Part shown: positions 19,363 to 26,047 of the stretch, in pieces
Numbering within the stretch: the stretch's first letter is position 1
Layout: each line of letters opens with the position of its first letter
NCBI RefSeq assembly: GCF_002100115.1
Contig: NZ_ANBM01000005.1
Coordinates: 124,001-188,000, forward strand
Reading direction: 5' to 3'
From: Anaerovibrio sp. JC8
GTDB taxonomy: Bacteria > Bacillota > Negativicutes > Selenomonadales > Selenomonadaceae
Length of the DNA: 64,000 nucleotides
Notes under the pieces: generated by a model
Database searches by the model: none
The model's input: the letters and a program-made list of their open reading frames with translations, nothing else
What the model was told of the DNA's origin: nothing
Translations under genes and position numbers: made by a program

Positions 19363-19405
19363 GCACATCTATTATGTTGAGCTTAGTCTAACACAATAGA
19401 TGTGC
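19363..19405 (-). terminator. Terminator after the WYL gene, overlapping the MBL promoter
   Basis: GCACATCTATT and AATAGATGTGC form an 11-bp stem followed on the minus strand by TTTTC. One arm lies inside the island operator copy 3, upstream of the inferred start site. The hairpin can therefore form only in read-through RNA from the WYL gene, not in RNA from the MBL promoter. Confidence 0.65.
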
Positions 19406-19419
19406 AATATTTTGTACAC
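19385..19419 (-). promoter_or_regulatory. Island promoter/operator copy 3 (upstream of the MBL/DnaA-like/ARH unit)
   Basis: On the minus strand GTGTAC-N8-GCACAT (19400-19419) differs from the consensus at one end base. TAGACT (19385-19390) lies 11 bases after TTGCAC, the same spacing as at the other copies. No separate -35 is visible, which would fit activator-dependent transcription. Confidence 0.7.
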
Positions 19420-19446
19420 GGAGTGATTATTATTAATTTTTAAAAA

Positions 19447-20451
19447 TTATTTGCAGTATTTTTGCCACATATTTTCCACATCTTTCCGAAGCTGATCGCG
19501 CAATTCCTTTGGCCTCAACACCTCAACATTTGGCCCGTATTGCAAAGCCCAATACCTGATGGCACTTTCGTTACACTTTACCCGGATAACAATATAGTCT
19601 TCCTTCTCTTCTTCGATGGTAAAATCCTTACCGAACCAGTCAACCAAATCTCCCATCCTGTTCGGTTGGGTCTTTATCCATACCGGAACAGTTTCACCAC
19701 TGAACATATAAATGTGTTCCGCCATGTGTTTAGGCAAATCCAATTTTTTACCATGAGCCAACTCTGGTATTTCTTCTTCCTTTTTTCTTGACGCAGCAAG
19801 GATTTCTATCTTCGTCATTTTATCAATGCGCAGATGAATAAGATTATCATGCCCATCCATATTACCAATAAGATAAAAGCGGCCGTTATTTGCTACCATC
19901 TGATATGGGTTAACTACATAAGGCTCGTTCTTCTTCGGATGCAGCTTTTTATCAAGGCCCATTTCATTGAAAATAAACTGGATTTTCTTCTCTTGTTCAA
20001 TGGCTGCATTTATCACATCCACCACCTGGGCGACTGCTTCATTATCCGTATGACTAAGGGATGGAAGATTACATACATGGGTCACTTTTTTCTCGAAATT
20101 TTTACTGGCAAATCTCTGGAGTTTTTTTATTAAAGCCTTAGCCTGCTGCTGAGAAATGGTTTTTGAAAACAACACACTATCCACCAGCATTCTGAGCTCC
20201 CACTCCTCAAAGGTCCGTTGGAGCCAGTATCCTTTTCCGCTTATATGCACAATCTTCCGATCAAATGGGTCAAAATAATCATTTAAATCATCCAAAACCC
20301 GGCCTACTGTACGCCGGTCACAAATAATACCATATTCACTTTGCAATTTTTCTATTATATCGCATTGTCTCAGCTGGGTATTCCTATCTGTGTATTTTTG
20401 CAATATATCCAAAATATACAGATTAATAAGTCTTTTATTTCCTGTTTCCAT
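19447..20451 (-). CDS. WYL-domain transcriptional regulator
   Basis: 334 residues. The N-terminal 80 residues form a winged helix-turn-helix (QCDIIEKLQSEYGIICDRRTVGRVLDDL). A WYL domain covers about 140-230, with the family-typical VNPYQMVANNGRFYLIG, and a WCX-like C-terminal segment follows. WYL regulators often control defence islands and respond to nucleic acid or nucleotide ligands. It has its own transcript, flanked by terminators, and carries no copy of the shared island operator upstream. It is the leading candidate for the protein that binds that operator. Confidence 0.88.
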   Translation of the reverse strand: METGNKRLINLYILDILQKYTDRNTQLRQCDIIEKLQSEYGIICDRRTVGRVLDDLNDYFDPFDRKIVHISGKGYWLQRTFEEWELRMLVDSVLFSKTISQQQAKALIKKLQRFASKNFEKKVTHVCNLPSLSHTDNEAVAQVVDVINAAIEQEKKIQFIFNEMGLDKKLHPKKNEPYVVNPYQMVANNGRFYLIGNMDGHDNLIHLRIDKMTKIEILAASRKKEEEIPELAHGKKLDLPKHMAEHIYMFSGETVPVWIKTQPNRMGDLVDWFGKDFTIEEEKEDYIVIRVKCNESAIRYWALQYGPNVEVLRPKELRDQLRKDVENMWQKYCK

Positions 20452-20577
20452 ACTATCCCCTGCCTTTAGTTAATAAAATCCATTTCATAACGGTTAAATA
20501 TTTATTATCTTTATATTATCATTGCAGCTAAGTCTTGAAAATACCACTATTAGTAAAAATTTGACCACCATAAAAAC

Positions 20578-20615
20578 GGCCCACCAGAGTGATTCATAAC
20601 ACACTCCAATGGGCC
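20578..20615 (-). terminator. Terminator after the CbxX-type AAA+ gene
   Basis: GGCCCA and TGGGCC arms, extended by paired GAGTG/CACTC, followed on the minus strand by GTTTTTATGG. Confidence 0.75.
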
Positions 20616-20655
20616 ATCAATTCATTTACCTATGCAAATCAGCCACCTTCCTATA

Positions 20656-22710
20656 TCACACAAACCCGATTGCAGTCTTAGGCTTTTTGTACATCTTTTC
20701 TGCATTTACAGAAAAATCATCTGCCATAAGAGATGTTAGATCCTTACGGCTGATCTTTTTGCCATTGGACTCCTTTATAAGTCTGTCTGACTGCTTCATC
20801 ATGGCCTGTTCCAAGAGATTTCTGGCAAAGCGCCCATTGCCAAATTCCGATTGTCCGCAGGCACATTTAAATATATCCAGGCACTTTTCCCGTACCTCAT
20901 CATTAATTTCATACCCCTTGTTTTTTACCATAAGCTCAAGAATTTGAAGCATCTCCTCGGCATTATAGTCAGGAAAATCCAAATGAAAAGCAATACGGCT
21001 TCTCAGCCCTTCATTTTCCGCCAAAAACTGTTCCATTCTATCAGGATACCCGGCAAAAATAACAATGACGTCATCCCGTCTATTCTCCATTTCCTGCACA
21101 ATAGTATTAATGGCCTCCGCCCCAAAGGAATTTGTATAATTATCTACCAATGCATAGGCCTCATCAATGAATAATATACCTCCCTTGGCTTCACGGAACT
21201 TTTTCTGCACTATCTGAGCTGTCCACCCCACATATTTACCTACAAGATCCGCACGACCGCACTCCACAAAATGCCCCGTCTCCAATACACCTTCCTGCTT
21301 CAGGATTTCCGCCATAAGGCGGGCAATCGTAGTTTTGGCACTGCCCGGATTGCCGGTAAAAATCATGTGCTGGGATACTTTGTAGTTATCCAGCCCCAGC
21401 TTGCTTCTGGACTGTCTGATTTTGGCAGTATTAATAATCTGGTCCACCAATGCTTTTATATCCGCAAGCCCCACCATATTCTGCAGTTCCTCATAAGGCT
21501 TGTTTTCTTTCTTCTTTTCCCTAACAGCAACCTTCTCCACTGATTTGTATGCCTTGTAGGCCTTGCTCTTCAGCCCATTGCTAAACCATTTATTATAAGT
21601 TTTGTATACTTCAGTTGCCGTAAAGGTCTTGGTTTTGGTCGGTAAAGCCTTTTCCAGTTCCCCACGGGAAGCCTTGAATTGTGATTTCTTCGTCAGCTTT
21701 TCCAAGTAATTAACTGCCTGCTCCTTGTCTCCCCTTCCTTCACAGATTTCTATCAGGTGTATATCATCCTGTACAGCTGCAATAAGGCCTTTACTAAACC
21801 CAGGATTTTCCGAAAGCTGCACAAAAAAGCAAAGTGTATACATCTGGTTATCTACCACTGTCTTTGCAATAAAATCTACAACCTCCCGATATGCAGAAGC
21901 GTACACTCCGTGGTCTTCATCAGTACCACTCATATCAATCGCCACAGCCGATCCCCTGCCCAATTCAAACATTTGCTGGAAATCTTCATCACCGGAGCAA
22001 TGCTCACTAATTTTATTAACGTAGCTTACCCGTCCTCCCAAAAGTCGGTTATTTGCCTTCAATGCAAAAACAAGCAGGCTAATAATATCATTGGCAGCCT
22101 GTACCGTTCCTGCCGTGATAACATAATGTACAGGATTACCATAATATTTCTTTTCATTCTGGCTGGAATAAATTCTGTCAATCTCCTCCAACAGGCTTTT
22201 GTCAGCCATAATATCATCAGCAAAAGATTTAAGTTTCCTTTTGGTGATGTCCTCCTGCTCATATACCCGTTCCTGAACCTGAAACCTTCTGTTTTCAAGA
22301 TAATCCAGTCCCAGCTTGTTTGCTATATTCCATCCACTATAAAAGTCCCTGTCATTGGCCTTATCAAGAAGTTTATTAAATTCTTTTGCAGAAATTTCGC
22401 GGATATTTTCCACTGCCACATTTTTAACGGCATAATTATCCAAAAAATGATTCTTAATCCACTTCTCACAGTCTTTTAAAGTAACCTTTTCCAAATTGCA
22501 GGCAAAAACCATCTCCCAGTGTCCATATTCACCATTTACGGCAGCGACACTCAGGTTGTCATCCAAGCCGCAGCGAACCCCAAGGCCATCGTTGGCGTCA
22601 TTAATAATCCGGCAAATTCTTTTATCATCAATTGCAGGATTCAGGGTTTCCTTATCGTTCTTTTGAGTCCGCAGAGATTCATATCTCAATTCAGCTTTGT
22701 AAATAATCAT
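20656..22710 (-). CDS. CbxX/CfxQ (SpoVK)-type AAA+ ATPase with a large unknown N-terminal region
   Basis: About 684 residues. The C-terminal third (about 410-650) is a CbxX-type AAA+ domain: ELQNMVGLADIK, Walker A GNPGSAKTT, Walker B ILFIDEAYAL, sensor VIFAGYPDRM and arginine finger GLRSRI. The first 380 residues match nothing I recognise. Related ATPases remodel partner proteins (rubisco, type VII secretion substrates). An in-frame ATG at 22725 overlaps the ribosome site; GGAGG (22719-22723) is 8 bases before the ATG at 22708-22710, which is preferred. Its own promoter carries the shared island operator. Confidence 0.85.
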   Translation of the reverse strand: MIIYKAELRYESLRTQKNDKETLNPAIDDKRICRIINDANDGLGVRCGLDDNLSVAAVNGEYGHWEMVFACNLEKVTLKDCEKWIKNHFLDNYAVKNVAVENIREISAKEFNKLLDKANDRDFYSGWNIANKLGLDYLENRRFQVQERVYEQEDITKRKLKSFADDIMADKSLLEEIDRIYSSQNEKKYYGNPVHYVITAGTVQAANDIISLLVFALKANNRLLGGRVSYVNKISEHCSGDEDFQQMFELGRGSAVAIDMSGTDEDHGVYASAYREVVDFIAKTVVDNQMYTLCFFVQLSENPGFSKGLIAAVQDDIHLIEICEGRGDKEQAVNYLEKLTKKSQFKASRGELEKALPTKTKTFTATEVYKTYNKWFSNGLKSKAYKAYKSVEKVAVREKKKENKPYEELQNMVGLADIKALVDQIINTAKIRQSRSKLGLDNYKVSQHMIFTGNPGSAKTTIARLMAEILKQEGVLETGHFVECGRADLVGKYVGWTAQIVQKKFREAKGGILFIDEAYALVDNYTNSFGAEAINTIVQEMENRRDDVIVIFAGYPDRMEQFLAENEGLRSRIAFHLDFPDYNAEEMLQILELMVKNKGYEINDEVREKCLDIFKCACGQSEFGNGRFARNLLEQAMMKQSDRLIKESNGKKISRKDLTSLMADDFSVNAEKMYKKPKTAIGFV

Positions 22711-22771
22711 ATTGCCCGCCTCCATCTAATAGCAGCCATATTTTCAAATATCCTCTTTTTCTTTTGTCTGT

Positions 22772-22806
22772 ATTCTACAATATTGGATGTACAATATTTT
22801 GTACAT
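22772..22806 (-). promoter_or_regulatory. Island promoter/operator copy 4 (upstream of the CbxX-type gene)
   Basis: The best copy: GATGTACAA-TATT-TTGTACATC is a perfect 9-bp inverted repeat. On the minus strand TAGAAT (22772-22777) begins 11 bases after TTGTAC. It lies about 75 bases before the ATG and directly after the terminator at 22828-22870. Confidence 0.78.
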
Positions 22807-22827
22807 CGCAATAAAAAAATGAAAAAA

Positions 22828-22870
22828 GCACATCCATCCTGCTAAACTGAGTCTAACAAAATAGATGTGC
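22828..22870 (-). terminator. Terminator after the AlbA_2 gene
   Basis: GCACATCTAT and ATGGATGTGC arms with a G-T pair, followed on the minus strand by TTTTTTC. The loop contains TTAGACTCAG, similar to the loop of the terminator at 19363-19405, so the two are relatives. Confidence 0.8.
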
Positions 22871-22895
22871 ATTACATGCGACATATCGCTATTTC

Positions 22896-24263
22896 CTATT
22901 TTTCGGGGTTCCTAACATACACTGTTTGTTTACCTCGGCCCATTGGCATTATACGCCCCTGCTCCTTCAGTTTTCTCAATATTCTGGTTGCAGTGGACAG
23001 GCTCACTCCCAGCTCCTTTTCCACTTCCAGGCGGGTAAGCTCCCTCCTTGTATTGAACATATCCAATACCCTCGTATATACGTCATTATCAATATACGTG
23101 GTCCTATATGTTCCCGGTGCTTCCGTAACCATCTGTTCCCTGCCCTGATAAATTAAGTTCGGCAGTAAGACCTTAAATATGCCCTCAACTGCCACAAAGG
23201 ATGGCTGAAAGCCATGGGCATTGTATATATCTGACCCGGTGTCCCTGTTGGCATAACCCGCCTGCATTTTGCTGAAGCCGGTGCCATACATTTCAATCAG
23301 CTTCAGACGATAAAAAATGTTGGCCAGCTTGGGATTACGGCAGGCCGATACACCACTCAGGGCCATTTCAAGGGTAATATCTCTTGGCAGGCCACCATAA
23401 GATAATATCTCTATCCTATCAGCGAAAATGCTAACCTTCGTGCTTACAGACAGCGAAGAATAATCCCTATGAACCACTGCATTAATTAATGCTTCCCGCA
23501 AGGCCACCGGCGGATAGCTTCTCTGATCATGGCGATACAGACCATTAAAGGACGCCGCGGTATGGTTATTAAGCTCCAAATAACTATAAGCATCGTTCAT
23601 CTGCTTGAATACTGATCCGGAAAATTCTTTACGGTCCTGAAAATCCAGGCAATCAGTACCACGAAAAACTGCGCCTTTTATGATGTGGGGACATTGATCA
23701 GATACCAGCAACCCAAGATTGGTGTACATTCCATCACTGTTGGTAATACCCAGGGACTGCATTTGAACCTTGGATAAATCAATGTTCCTTTTCGAAAATT
23801 CCTCCATCATTTGCTTAAAGGTGAGCTCCTGATCAACTGAAAGCATATCCTCATAATTTCCCAGAGAATCACTTATCATTTTCCTTATCAGGTATATGCT
23901 GGCGGGATTGGAAGCTGAGCCATTGCGGATATATACCCCATTGGATGTGAGTCCTTTATCTTTAAGATAGTAGGGACGGTCCGGCCCCTTCTGAATAGTT
24001 GCCTCCACCACTTTTTTACCATCAAAATCCTTGACAGCGCAGGATATAAATCCCATGATATCCGGTCTTACGTTATCTCTGGCACAGTTTATTACTGACA
24101 GCATCACATCATCTGGACTGTCTACACCTGTTACAGTCCCCGTGTCATCTACGCCGATGTAAATTGTCCCGCCCATGGAATTGGCAAAGGCCACTATTTC
24201 CTTGCGAATCCCTTTGGTAAACTCTCTCTTCAGCTCAACAGTGCCGCTCTCCGTAAACTTCAT
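22896..24263 (-). CDS. AlbA_2 (Schlafen-like) domain ATP-binding regulator
   Basis: About 455 residues. Residues 5-130 form an AlbA_2/Schlafen AAA_4-type domain (ELKREFTKGIRKEIVAFAN, GGTIYIGVDDTG). A HATPase-like region around 250-330 has ALREALINAVVHRDYS and IEILSYGGLPRDI. A C-terminal winged helix (RLEVEKELGVSLSTATRILRKLKEQG) is present. Such proteins are usually regulators. A GTG at 24275 is in frame, but AAGGTGG lies 8 bases before the ATG at 24261-24263. It has its own promoter without the shared operator, so it is a second candidate regulator of the island. Confidence 0.87.
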   Translation of the reverse strand: MKFTESGTVELKREFTKGIRKEIVAFANSMGGTIYIGVDDTGTVTGVDSPDDVMLSVINCARDNVRPDIMGFISCAVKDFDGKKVVEATIQKGPDRPYYLKDKGLTSNGVYIRNGSASNPASIYLIRKMISDSLGNYEDMLSVDQELTFKQMMEEFSKRNIDLSKVQMQSLGITNSDGMYTNLGLLVSDQCPHIIKGAVFRGTDCLDFQDRKEFSGSVFKQMNDAYSYLELNNHTAASFNGLYRHDQRSYPPVALREALINAVVHRDYSSLSVSTKVSIFADRIEILSYGGLPRDITLEMALSGVSACRNPKLANIFYRLKLIEMYGTGFSKMQAGYANRDTGSDIYNAHGFQPSFVAVEGIFKVLLPNLIYQGREQMVTEAPGTYRTTYIDNDVYTRVLDMFNTRRELTRLEVEKELGVSLSTATRILRKLKEQGRIMPMGRGKQTVYVRNPEK

Positions 24264-24287
24264 TCTCCCCACCACCTTTCTGATTAA

Positions 24288-24316
24288 ATTATATTCTTTC
24301 TAGTCATTCTATTCAA
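24288..24316 (-). promoter_or_regulatory. Promoter of the AlbA_2 gene
   Basis: On the minus strand TTGAAT (24311-24316) and TATAAT (24288-24293) are separated by 17 bases. It gives a short leader of about 20 bases before the ATG at 24263. Confidence 0.75.
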
Positions 24317-24365
24317 GTCATGAATATTAAAAAGCACACCTATACCATACAATCAATGCTTTTTC

Positions 24366-24564
24366 CTACCAAAAAAAGAGCAGTGCAAATGCCCTGCTCC
24401 AATACCCCTTTCCCGCATACCGACCAGTTAACCTGTCCTGATGAGATTGCGGAAATGTATCCAAATTTAATATTACTTGTTTAATCCTGTCAATCTGCCC
24501 CTTGGCATTCTCCGGAGATAGTTTATCTAGTGCTATAGCCAATTACTTTTTCAAATGAACTCAT
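24366..24564 (-). pseudogene. Frameshifted small gene (about 65 codons if repaired)
   Basis: GGAGGTG lies 7 bases before an ATG. The frame opens MSSFEKVIG and meets a stop after 13 codons. Removing one G of the GG in GTAATTGGCTATAGC restores a continuous frame: MSSFEKVIAIALDKLSPEN, then about 45 more residues ending YWSRAFALLFFW at a TAG. The frame's end overlaps the terminator at 24378-24399. The strong ribosome site and the long alternative frame suggest a recent single-base change or a sequencing error. No family recognised. Confidence 0.6.
24378..24399 (-). terminator. Terminator of the frameshifted small gene
   Basis: GAGCAG and CTGCTC arms around a ten-base loop, followed on the minus strand by seven T. 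It is a near-copy of the terminator at 24666-24687. Confidence 0.8.
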
Positions 24565-24617
24565 TTTAATGCACCTCCATAAATTGTTAATTTTCTTATC
24601 TTCTTGGCTATATCGTA

Positions 24618-24655
24618 GCAAAAGTAATGTACGCAATTACGTACATTACTTTTGC
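24618..24655 (-). promoter_or_regulatory. Island promoter/operator copy 5 within a 38-bp palindrome
   Basis: A perfect 16-bp inverted repeat (24618-24633 with 24640-24655) is centred on ATGTAC-N8-GTACAT (24627-24646), the same half-sites and spacing as the other copies. On the minus strand TACGAT begins 11 bases after the GCGTAC that sits where TTGYAC lies elsewhere. The frameshifted small gene starts about 55 bases downstream. Confidence 0.65.
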
Positions 24656-24665
24656 AAACAAAAAA

Positions 24666-24687
24666 GAGCAGTGCAAATGCACTGCTC
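24666..24687 (-). terminator. Terminator of the 41-aa ORF
   Basis: GAGCAGTGCA and TGCACTGCTC form a perfect 10-bp stem with a two-base loop on the plus strand, then a T-run on the minus strand. The stop codon of the 41-aa ORF overlaps its first bases. Confidence 0.85.
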
Positions 24688-24812
24688 TAGAAATCATCAA
24701 GCTTTAATGCCTGGTTGCTTTTGTACTGCTTGATCATGAACTCTTTCTTCAGTGGGTTAAATGTTTTCCCATAATTAAAGTGGACTCCTTCCTGGTAACT
24801 CCATTCCTTCAT
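24687..24812 (-). CDS. Small ORF, 41 aa, function unknown
   Basis: Starts MKEWSYQEGVHFNYGKTF and ends QALKLDDF; basic in the middle, with no membrane segment. An in-frame stop just upstream fixes the longest possible start. No clear ribosome site is seen, which lowers confidence. It ends exactly at a strong terminator of the same type as that of the frameshifted gene. It may be a real small protein or the remnant of a larger gene. Confidence 0.4.
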   Translation of the reverse strand: MKEWSYQEGVHFNYGKTFNPLKKEFMIKQYKSNQALKLDDF

Positions 24813-24862
24813 ATTTTACTATAAAAGATTTTTTTCTACCATTCCGTGTTCACTTTTAGAGT

Positions 24863-24882
24863 AGCATCAATATTTTGCACAT
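24863..24882. promoter_or_regulatory. Degenerate half-copy of the island operator
   Basis: AATATTTTGCACAT on the plus strand matches one half plus the centre of the shared 20-bp motif; the other half is changed and no -10 is found at the usual distance. It lies about 50 bases upstream of the 41-aa ORF. Probably a decayed site. Confidence 0.4.
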
Positions 24883-24894
24883 AGATATAAAAAA

Positions 24895-24933
24895 ACATCC
24901 ATATTGCTGGTGTATTGACAGCAATATGGATGT
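24895..24933 (-). terminator. Terminator of the MNT-HEPN pair
   Basis: ACATCCATATTGCTG and CAGCAATATGGATGT form a perfect 15-bp stem followed on the minus strand by a run of T. It lies about 40 bases after the HEPN stop. Confidence 0.9.
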
Positions 24934-24973
24934 GCCATGATTTTTATTTCTTATCATCGAACGAACATTTCCA

Positions 24974-25375
24974 TCATAATATTTTTTCCTTTGCTAAATA
25001 TTCACCTATACATTCTACAAAACATTCCGCCTGCTCAATCTGTTTTTCTGCATCCTCCTTCGAAGCAATAAAGAAATCCAGATAGTCAGCCTTCTCTCTG
25101 CTTTCAGAAGAATATTTGATAATTTTAGATAATTCTTTCGTAAATACTCCACTTTTTACATAGTTTTGGTTGAAATATGAAATTACTCCACTATGCTTGC
25201 TGCTATCAAAGCCATCTAGGGCACAAACAGCTCTAATTGCGTGAAATATTGCATAATAGGCCCGATTAAGGGCATTTTTATACCTTCCATTATCAAACAT
25301 TAACTTTGCGTCTGCAATATTTTCAAGACTGGTTTCATATCTATATTTGGATAATTCCTCTATGCTGCCTTCCAT
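24974..25375 (-). CDS. HEPN-domain toxin of a MNT-HEPN pair
   Basis: 133 residues, all-helical HEPN domain (PF05168-like). The segment NRAYYAIFHAIRAV holds the R-x6-H ribonuclease motif. HEPN toxins cleave RNA and are neutralised by the partner nucleotidyltransferase, in known cases by adenylylating a HEPN tyrosine. The start overlaps the end of the MNT gene by 16 bases, the usual coupling for the pair. Confidence 0.87.
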   Translation of the reverse strand: MEGSIEELSKYRYETSLENIADAKLMFDNGRYKNALNRAYYAIFHAIRAVCALDGFDSSKHSGVISYFNQNYVKSGVFTKELSKIIKYSSESREKADYLDFFIASKEDAEKQIEQAECFVECIGEYLAKEKIL

Positions 25376-25902
25376 AAAACAATACCCTCTTTTTCAATAT
25401 TTTTATAAAACGGCAATGAATTTTTCCACTCCAAATAATTTTGGATTTCAATAGGAATAACAGATAACGATACAGCCAAATCTAATTCATAATCTACAAC
25501 AATGTCTATCATTTTATCATGTTGCTCTTGGCTGATATCTGCTTTTAATATAAGGGCGATATCAACATCAGAATCAGCACTTTCTTCGCCTCTGGCATAA
25601 GAACCATATAAAATAATTTTATCGACGCTATCACCATATATGCCATGAATATCATAACACATTTTAAGAAGTGCCTTCATCAATGTTGGATAGTTTTTTC
25701 TGATGGTCATTTTCTTCCGCCAATTACGATAATTGCCATTTTTTATCCGCTTATCCGATGGATATTTCTCGCTTTTAGGAATAATCCACTGATTGCCCAA
25801 TTTTTCTCCGATTAAAGTGCCATTTATGAGCATACGTCTAATATTTCCGCTATCTCTTCCAGTTAAATTGGCATATTCAGTAACAGTATAATAATCCACC
25901 AT
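25360..25902 (-). CDS. MNT-type nucleotidyltransferase antitoxin with an N-terminal HTH
   Basis: 180 residues. The C-terminal domain carries the nucleotidyltransferase signature GSYARGEESADSDVDIAL (GSx10DxD). The first 50 residues, YTVTEYANLTGRDSGNIRRML, form a MerR/excisionase-like helix-turn-helix, which most MNT antitoxins lack, so this protein may repress its own promoter. AAGGAGG (25911-25917) is 8 bases before the ATG at 25900-25902; a longer frame to 25953 would include the promoter and is rejected. First gene of the pair. Confidence 0.87.
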   Translation of the reverse strand: MVDYYTVTEYANLTGRDSGNIRRMLINGTLIGEKLGNQWIIPKSEKYPSDKRIKNGNYRNWRKKMTIRKNYPTLMKALLKMCYDIHGIYGDSVDKIILYGSYARGEESADSDVDIALILKADISQEQHDKMIDIVVDYELDLAVSLSVIPIEIQNYLEWKNSLPFYKNIEKEGIVLWKAA

Positions 25903-25924
25903 AAAAAGCACCTCCTTTTTTCTA

Positions 25925-25953
25925 ACATTAACACAGTATCGTGTAAATGTCAA
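25925..25953 (-). promoter_or_regulatory. MNT-HEPN promoter with an internal inverted repeat
   Basis: On the minus strand TTGACA (25948-25953) and TAATGT (25925-25930) are 17 bases apart. The spacer contains TTTACAC-N6-GTGTTAA, an inverted repeat with one mismatch that overlaps the -10. This is where an autoregulating antitoxin would bind. Confidence 0.7.
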
Positions 25954-25968
25954 AATTATAATTAATCA

Positions 25969-26010
25969 AAAAAACACATCCATCTTGCCAATACAGCAAA
26001 ACAGATGTGC
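25969..26010 (-). terminator. Terminator after the Mrr-like gene; copy of the rbsK terminator
   Basis: CACATC-TGTTTTGC and GCAAGATGGATGTG arms with a T-run. It is identical to 27217-27258 except for one base, so the Mrr-like gene is flanked by 42-bp direct repeats. Confidence 0.85.
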
Positions 26011-26047
26011 TAAGTTATTTTCAATGTACTCTTTTACTTGTTCTACC

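Noticed and set aside
13647-24655. Reading the repeated palindromes as a CRISPR array
   Set aside because: Copies are kilobases apart with genes between them and no regular spacers.
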